Part shown: positions 59,882 through 64,000 of the stretch, one piece after another
Layout of the letters: the number at the start of each line of letters is the position of its first letter
Numbering within the stretch: the first letter of the stretch is position 1
NCBI GenBank assembly: GCA_036675275.1
Contig: JAKFFG010000071.1
Coordinates: 124,001-188,000 of the forward strand
Direction: 5' to 3'
Source: Pollutimonas sp036675275
Lineage (GTDB): Bacteria > Pseudomonadota > Gammaproteobacteria > Burkholderiales > Burkholderiaceae_B
DNA: 64,000 nucleotides
Translations under genes and position numbers: made by a program
Notes under the pieces: generated by a model
What the model was told of the DNA's origin: nothing
Databases searched by the model: none
The model's input: the letters and a program-made list of their open reading frames with translations, nothing else

Positions 59882-60532
59882 ATGAGTCAGATTACGACAC
59901 AGCTCGATGATTCCCCAGCGGTTGACCCCAACCTTCCGCCCGATCCATCGCGCCGTTTCTGGGTAGCTTCGGCCTGTGCCGTCGGCGGTGTGGCAGGCGT
60001 TGCTACGGCAGTGCCTTTTGTCAGCTCCTTCGCGCCCTCGGAAAAAGCCCGTGCAGCCGGAGCGCCCGTCGAGGTCAATGTCTCCGATATCGCGCCCGGC
60101 GAAATGCGTACGGTCGAATGGCGAGGCAAGCCAGTCTGGATCATGCATCGCACAGAAGCGCAGCTTAAAGGTCTGGTCAACGAACAGCACGAATCCGAAT
60201 TGGCCGATCCCAATTCCGATCGTCCCGGCTTCACACCCGAATACGCCAAAAATGATTACCGCTCGCGCAAGCCCGAACTCTTCGTTTGCGTCGGTATCTG
60301 CACCCACCTCGGGTGCTCGCCATCGCCGGTCTTCGCGACCGGCGCGCAGCCAGGCTTGCCCTCCGACTGGGCAGGCGGGTACTTTTGCCCTTGCCACGGT
60401 TCCTACTTCGATCTGGCCGGACGCGTCTACGCGAACAAGCCCGCGCCCGACAACCTCGAAGTTCCACCGTACACGTTCTCGGCCGACGGCAGCACCATCA
60501 CCATCGGTGTCGACGAAAACAACAAGGGCTGA
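59882..60532 (+). CDS. petA: Ubiquinol-cytochrome c reductase Rieske iron-sulfur subunit
   Basis: Protein of 216 residues from the ATG at 59882 (MSQITTQLDD). The twin-arginine membrane anchor is DPSRRFWVASACAVGGVAGV (residues 21-40). The [2Fe-2S] ligands are in CTHLGC (140-145) and CPCHGS (169-174). It passes electrons from quinol to cytochrome c1. Upstream in-frame ATGs (59840, 59849, 59864) lie in the leader hairpin region and are less likely. Confidence 0.95.
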   Translation: MSQITTQLDDSPAVDPNLPPDPSRRFWVASACAVGGVAGVATAVPFVSSFAPSEKARAAGAPVEVNVSDIAPGEMRTVEWRGKPVWIMHRTEAQLKGLVNEQHESELADPNSDRPGFTPEYAKNDYRSRKPELFVCVGICTHLGCSPSPVFATGAQPGLPSDWAGGYFCPCHGSYFDLAGRVYANKPAPDNLEVPPYTFSADGSTITIGVDENNKG

Positions 60533-60613
60533 TGCCCGGGATCGGGCCGCCCCCGCGCGACCCGGACACTGAACCCGTTACACGCTTCGTAAGATAGAAA
60601 AGGAGCCGTTTTC

Positions 60614-62002
60614 ATGGCTGGCGATAAAACCGTCGAAACGACAGGACTCTTGGGCTGGATAGATAGGCGCTTTCCGCTTAGCTCCCTGTTCAAAGAGCAT
60701 ATGTCCGAATACTATGCACCAAAGAACTTCAACTTCTGGTATTTCTTTGGATCCCTGGCGCTGCTGGTGCTTGTACTGCAAATCGTGACCGGTATTTTCC
60801 TGGTCATGAACTACAAGCCCGACGCCAAGCTTGCATTCGAATCGGTCGAATACATCATGCGTGAAGTGCCGTGGGGCTGGCTCATCCGCTACATGCACTC
60901 CACCGGCGCCTCCATGTTCTTCGTGGTGGTCTACCTGCACATGCTGCGCGGCCTGTTTTACGGCTCGTATCGCAAGCCCCGCGAACTGGTCTGGATCTTC
61001 GGCGTAGCCATCTTCCTCTGTCTCATGGGCGAAGCCTTCTTCGGCTATCTGCTGCCTTGGGGCCAGATGTCGTACTGGGGTGCTCAAGTTATCGTCAACC
61101 TGTTCTCGGCCATTCCTTTCATCGGCCCTGAGTTGTCGATCTGGATCCGCGGCGACTATGTCGTCTCCGATGCAACACTGAACCGATTCTTCGCTTTCCA
61201 CGTCATTGCGATCCCACTGGTACTAATCGGGCTGGTCGTCGCCCACATCATTGCCTTGCATGAAGTGGGTTCGAACAATCCCGACGGCGTCGAGATCAAG
61301 CAGGGCCCCAAAGACCGCAACGGCCACCCTGTCGACGGCATTCCGTTCCATCCCTACTACTCGGTGCACGACATTATGGGCGTGGCGGGCTTCCTTATCG
61401 TCTTCGCCGCCATCGTGTTCTTCGCGCCGGAAATGGGTGGGTACTTCCTTGAGTACAACAACTACATTCCCGCCGATTCGCTGAAGACGCCGCCGCATAT
61501 TGCTCCGGTCTGGTACTTCACGCCGTTCTACTCCATGTTGCGCGCCACCACGGCCGACTTCACCTGGGTGCTTACTGCCGCAGCCGTGCTGGGCGCCATA
61601 GCCACACTGATCACAAGCAAGCAAAAAGGCATCTGGCGCCTGGCCATTCCGGTCATCCTGCTGGTCGTCGCCGTATTGCTGCGCGTCATCGATGCCAAGT
61701 TCTGGGGTGTGGTGGCCATGGGCGGCGCGGTCGTCATCCTGTTCTTCCTGCCATGGCTGGACCATTCGCCGGTCAAGTCGATCCGCTACCGTCCTACATG
61801 GCACAAGTATTTCTATGCCATTTTCATTGTCAACTTCCTGGTGTTGGGTTATTTGGGTACGCAAGCACCCAGTCCGACCTTCAACCTGATGAGCCAGATC
61901 GGTACCGTAATCTACCTGGGCTTCTTCTTCCTGATGCCCTTCTGGAGCCGAATCGGAACCTTCAAGCCCGTGCCGGACCGCATTACTTTCCGCGCTCACT
62001 AA
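60614..62002 (+). CDS. petB: Cytochrome b of the bc1 complex
   Basis: Protein of 462 residues with eight or more helices. Haem ligand His pairs are in RYMHSTGASMFFVVVYLHMLRG and RFFAFHVIAIPLVLIGLVVAHIIALHEVGSNNP. The quinol-oxidation site motif is PVWY (in PPHIAPVWYFTPFYSML) in place of the more common PEWY. AAAGGAG precedes the ATG. Confidence 0.95.
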   Translation: MAGDKTVETTGLLGWIDRRFPLSSLFKEHMSEYYAPKNFNFWYFFGSLALLVLVLQIVTGIFLVMNYKPDAKLAFESVEYIMREVPWGWLIRYMHSTGASMFFVVVYLHMLRGLFYGSYRKPRELVWIFGVAIFLCLMGEAFFGYLLPWGQMSYWGAQVIVNLFSAIPFIGPELSIWIRGDYVVSDATLNRFFAFHVIAIPLVLIGLVVAHIIALHEVGSNNPDGVEIKQGPKDRNGHPVDGIPFHPYYSVHDIMGVAGFLIVFAAIVFFAPEMGGYFLEYNNYIPADSLKTPPHIAPVWYFTPFYSMLRATTADFTWVLTAAAVLGAIATLITSKQKGIWRLAIPVILLVVAVLLRVIDAKFWGVVAMGGAVVILFFLPWLDHSPVKSIRYRPTWHKYFYAIFIVNFLVLGYLGTQAPSPTFNLMSQIGTVIYLGFFFLMPFWSRIGTFKPVPDRITFRAH

Positions 62003-62023
62003 GGCCACCAACACAGTTACGGA

Positions 62024-62878
62024 ATGATCATGATCAAAAAGCTTATAGGAACCATTGCTTTATCACTGACCTGCGCGGTTTCGTTCGCGGCCGGCGGTGG
62101 ATACAAGCTGGATACGGCGCCTGACCGCATCAACGACATGGCTGCCCTGCAGAACGGCGCCAAGCTGTTCGTCAATTACTGCATGGGCTGCCATAGCGCC
62201 AACTCCATGCGCTATAACAAGCTCACCGACATCGGCCTGACCGAAGACCAGATCAAGAAAAATCTGCTTTTCACGACCGACAAAGTGGGCGACCTCATGC
62301 ATATCGCCATGACCCCTGAAGACGCCAAGAAATGGTTCGGCGTTACACCGCCCGACCTGTCCGTTATTGCCAAGGCAAAATCGGCAACCATGGGTCCGTC
62401 GGGTGTCGATTACATCTACACCTTCCTGCGCACGTTCTACCGCGACACCTCCAAGGTAACCGGCTGGAACAACCTGGTGTTTCCAAGTGTGGGCATGCCC
62501 AATGTACTGTGGCAACTGCAAGGACCGCGTTCGCTCGAGCACGTCATCGTCCACGAAGCCGAACGCGAGGACGGCACCAAGGCCTGGGAACGCACCACTG
62601 CCAACTACGATGCCCAAGGCTTTTCAGTCATCAAGACCGAAGAACTGAAAGACTACGACGGTTCGCCTGTCGACAAGGCTATACTGACGCCAGCCAATGC
62701 AAGCGCATCCGCGGCATTCGACAACAATGTCGCAGACCTCAGCAATTTCCTGGGCTGGATGGCCGACCCCATGCAAATGGAACGTCGCCAGATGGGAGCC
62801 TGGGTACTGTTGTTCCTGGGTTTGTTCCTGGTCGTTGCCTGGCGCTTGAACGCAGCCTTCTGGAAAGACGTCAAATAA
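62024..62878 (+). CDS. petC: Cytochrome c1
   Basis: Protein of 284 residues with a cleavable signal (MIKKLIGTIALSLTCAVSFAAGGG), haem motif NYCMGCHSANSMRYNKL (Cys53, Cys56, His57), the distal Met in a later segment such as VFPSVGMPNVLWQLQG, and a C-terminal membrane anchor MGAWVLLFLGLFLVVAWRLNAAFWKDVK. ATGs at 62024 and 62030 are both possible. Confidence 0.95.
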   Translation: MIMIKKLIGTIALSLTCAVSFAAGGGYKLDTAPDRINDMAALQNGAKLFVNYCMGCHSANSMRYNKLTDIGLTEDQIKKNLLFTTDKVGDLMHIAMTPEDAKKWFGVTPPDLSVIAKAKSATMGPSGVDYIYTFLRTFYRDTSKVTGWNNLVFPSVGMPNVLWQLQGPRSLEHVIVHEAEREDGTKAWERTTANYDAQGFSVIKTEELKDYDGSPVDKAILTPANASASAAFDNNVADLSNFLGWMADPMQMERRQMGAWVLLFLGLFLVVAWRLNAAFWKDVK

Positions 62879-62930
62879 GCAGTCCGCGCCGGTGGCGCCC
62901 TGCAGGTGCTGCAGCAGCGCTGCCGGTCAA

Positions 62931-62989
62931 GAAATAGGCGTAGATCGATACGCCTATTTCCCTTTTTTGAGCCTCACCCAGGTGGGCTC
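62931..62989 (+). terminator. Tandem hairpins ending the petABC transcript
   Basis: A perfect 12-bp stem GAAATAGGCGTA (62931-62942) and TACGCCTATTTC (62949-62960) with a 6-base loop is followed by CC and six T (62963-62968). A second hairpin with outer arms GAGCC/GGCTC follows at 62969-62989, before the T-rich TTGTTCTTATTTCT. The pair lies between petC and sspA. Confidence 0.9.
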
Positions 62990-63021
62990 TTGTTCTTATT
63001 TCTACGATTGGAATCCGCGAC

Positions 63022-63630
63022 ATGATGGTGCTCTATTCTGGAACGACTTGCCCGTTCTCCCAACGCTGCCGCTTTGTGCTGTTTGAAAAAGGCATGGATT
63101 TTGAAATCCGTGACATCGACCTGTACAACAAGCCCGAAGACATTGCCGTCATGAATCCCTATGGCCAGGTGCCCATCCTGGTCGAGCGCGATCTGATCCT
63201 GTACGAATCGAATATCATCAACGAGTATATCGACGAGCGATTCCCGCATCCCCAGCTCATGCCGGCGGATCCGGTCATGCGCGCGCGCACCCGCCTTTTC
63301 CTGTACAACTTCGAGAAAGAGCTGTTCGTACACGTATCAGTACTCGAAAACCGCAGCTCCACCGATACCAAGGCGCAAGACTTCGCACGCCAGAATATCC
63401 GCGACAGGCTTGCGCAACTGGCTCCCATGCTGTTAAAAAACAAATACATGCTGGGTGAAGAATTCTCTATGCTTGATGTGGCTGTCGCGCCCCTGTTGTG
63501 GCGCCTCGATCACTACGGTATCGAACTGCCCAAAAACGCGGCGCCTATCCAGAAATATGCCGAGCGCATCTTCTCGCGTCCGGCCTACATTGAAGCATTG
63601 ACGCCGTCCGAAAAGGTAATGCGTCGCTAA
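63022..63630 (+). CDS. sspA: Stringent starvation protein A
   Basis: Protein of 202 residues with a glutathione-transferase fold: MVLYSGTTCPFSQRCRFVLFEKGMDFEIRDIDLYNKPEDIAVMNPYGQVPILVERDLILYESNIINEYIDERFPHP is the N-domain, and the C-domain is helical. SspA binds RNA polymerase and aids stress survival; the exposed PHP surface loop, FPHP, is visible near residue 75. It is followed 4 bases later by sspB. Confidence 0.93.
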   Translation: MMVLYSGTTCPFSQRCRFVLFEKGMDFEIRDIDLYNKPEDIAVMNPYGQVPILVERDLILYESNIINEYIDERFPHPQLMPADPVMRARTRLFLYNFEKELFVHVSVLENRSSTDTKAQDFARQNIRDRLAQLAPMLLKNKYMLGEEFSMLDVAVAPLLWRLDHYGIELPKNAAPIQKYAERIFSRPAYIEALTPSEKVMRR

Positions 63631-63634
63631 AACC

Positions 63635-64000
63635 ATGCAAGAATCGTCCACCAAGCCCTACCTGATACGCGCGCTGCACGAATGGTGTACCGACAACGGC
63701 TACACGCCGCATATTGTCGTCACCGTCGACGCCAATACGATAGTGCCGGTTGCCCATATCCACGACGGACAGATCACGCTCAATATTGGCAGCCTGGCCA
63801 CCAACCGCCTCACGCTGGGCAACGACTACATCGAATTCCAGACCCGATTCGGTGGAATCACGGAACAAATATTTGTTCCGGTGGCGGCGGTATCGGCCAT
63901 CTACGCGCGTGAAACCGGTGCCGGCATGGGCTTCGATGTTGTGGAATCAGCGCCCTATCCCGGAGGCGGTGCCGACGACGGGCAGCGCAAAGGGCCCAAA
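63635..64000 (+). CDS. sspB: ClpXP adaptor SspB (partial, runs off the window)
   Basis: The first 122 codons are present without a stop. STKPYLIRALHEWCTDNGYTPHIVVTVD at the start, DGQITLNIGSLATNRLTLGNDYIEFQTRFGG and IFVPVAAVSAIYARETGAGMGF match the SspB ssrA-tag-binding domain. The disordered tail and the ClpX-binding end lie beyond the window. Confidence 0.93.
   Translation, partial: MQESSTKPYLIRALHEWCTDNGYTPHIVVTVDANTIVPVAHIHDGQITLNIGSLATNRLTLGNDYIEFQTRFGGITEQIFVPVAAVSAIYARETGAGMGFDVVESAPYPGGGADDGQRKGPK

Noticed and set aside
1..64000. CRISPR arrays, tRNA/rRNA genes, phage genes and intact insertion sequences
   Set aside because: None seen: no regularly spaced repeats, no cloverleaf or CCA-ended pattern noticed by eye, and no integrase or active transposase gene.

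Overview
The window looks like the chromosome of a GC-rich betaproteobacterium of the order Burkholderiales, most likely family Alcaligenaceae (Bordetella/Achromobacter/Pusillimonas-like). The strongest support is the run gltBD - mlaFEDAC - yadGH-type ABC exporter - ibaG - murA - hisGDBHAFIE - HIT - tatABC - degS/degQ-type protease - petABC - sspAB, which I recall as conserved housekeeping synteny in that family. Metabolic accessory genes (Bug-type solute receptor, class III CoA-transferase, Liv-type transporters, acyl-CoA enzymes) fit the same group. No rRNA, tRNA, CRISPR array or intact insertion sequence was seen.

Region 1 (1-9940): a GntR/FCD regulator, then eight minus-strand genes read from about 9900 down to 675: RpiR-type regulator, isoaspartyl peptidase, gsiABCD-like peptide ABC transporter, P1-family peptidase and M55 D-aminopeptidase. 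Together they form a probable uptake-and-cleavage pathway for unusual (D-, beta- or isoaspartyl) peptides. The promoter region carries two palindromes that coincide with the inferred -35 and -10.

Region 2 (10000-18720), accessory: an AbrB/VapC-type toxin-antitoxin pair with a palindrome inside its promoter, a cupin, a Bug receptor + CoA-transferase + acyl-CoA dehydrogenase set, then a patch of single genes (SDR, two GNATs, isochorismatase-fold hydrolase) and two decayed genes (a DOPA-dioxygenase-type gene with an internal deletion, and a PIN-toxin fragment). It ends with a long inverted repeat at 18603-18704.

Region 3 (18719-28183, minus strand): a catabolic block. A PaaG-like isomerase is followed by a hairpin terminator, then a LivJHMGF-type ABC importer, an acyl-CoA synthetase and a MaoC hydratase in tightly overlapping order, then a nitronate monooxygenase-like gene and an IclR regulator.

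Region 4 (28184-36488): a second-type infA (IF-1) with a long hairpin-rich leader, pgi, an EamA transporter, a thiolase and a two-domain hydroxyacyl-CoA dehydrogenase/hydratase for beta-oxidation, and a Y1-transposase-like (RAYT) protein that has lost its catalytic residues, followed by AT-rich DNA with REP-like remnants.

Region 5 (36489-64000): the core block, almost entirely plus strand. It covers glutamate synthase, phospholipid retrograde transport (Mla, apparently without mlaB), an ABC exporter, IbaG, MurA, histidine biosynthesis (without hisC), Tat translocase, a periplasmic protease (minus strand), a Nif3-like protein, MscL (minus strand), the bc1 complex (whose Rieske subunit carries a Tat signal), and SspA with the start of SspB, which runs off the window.
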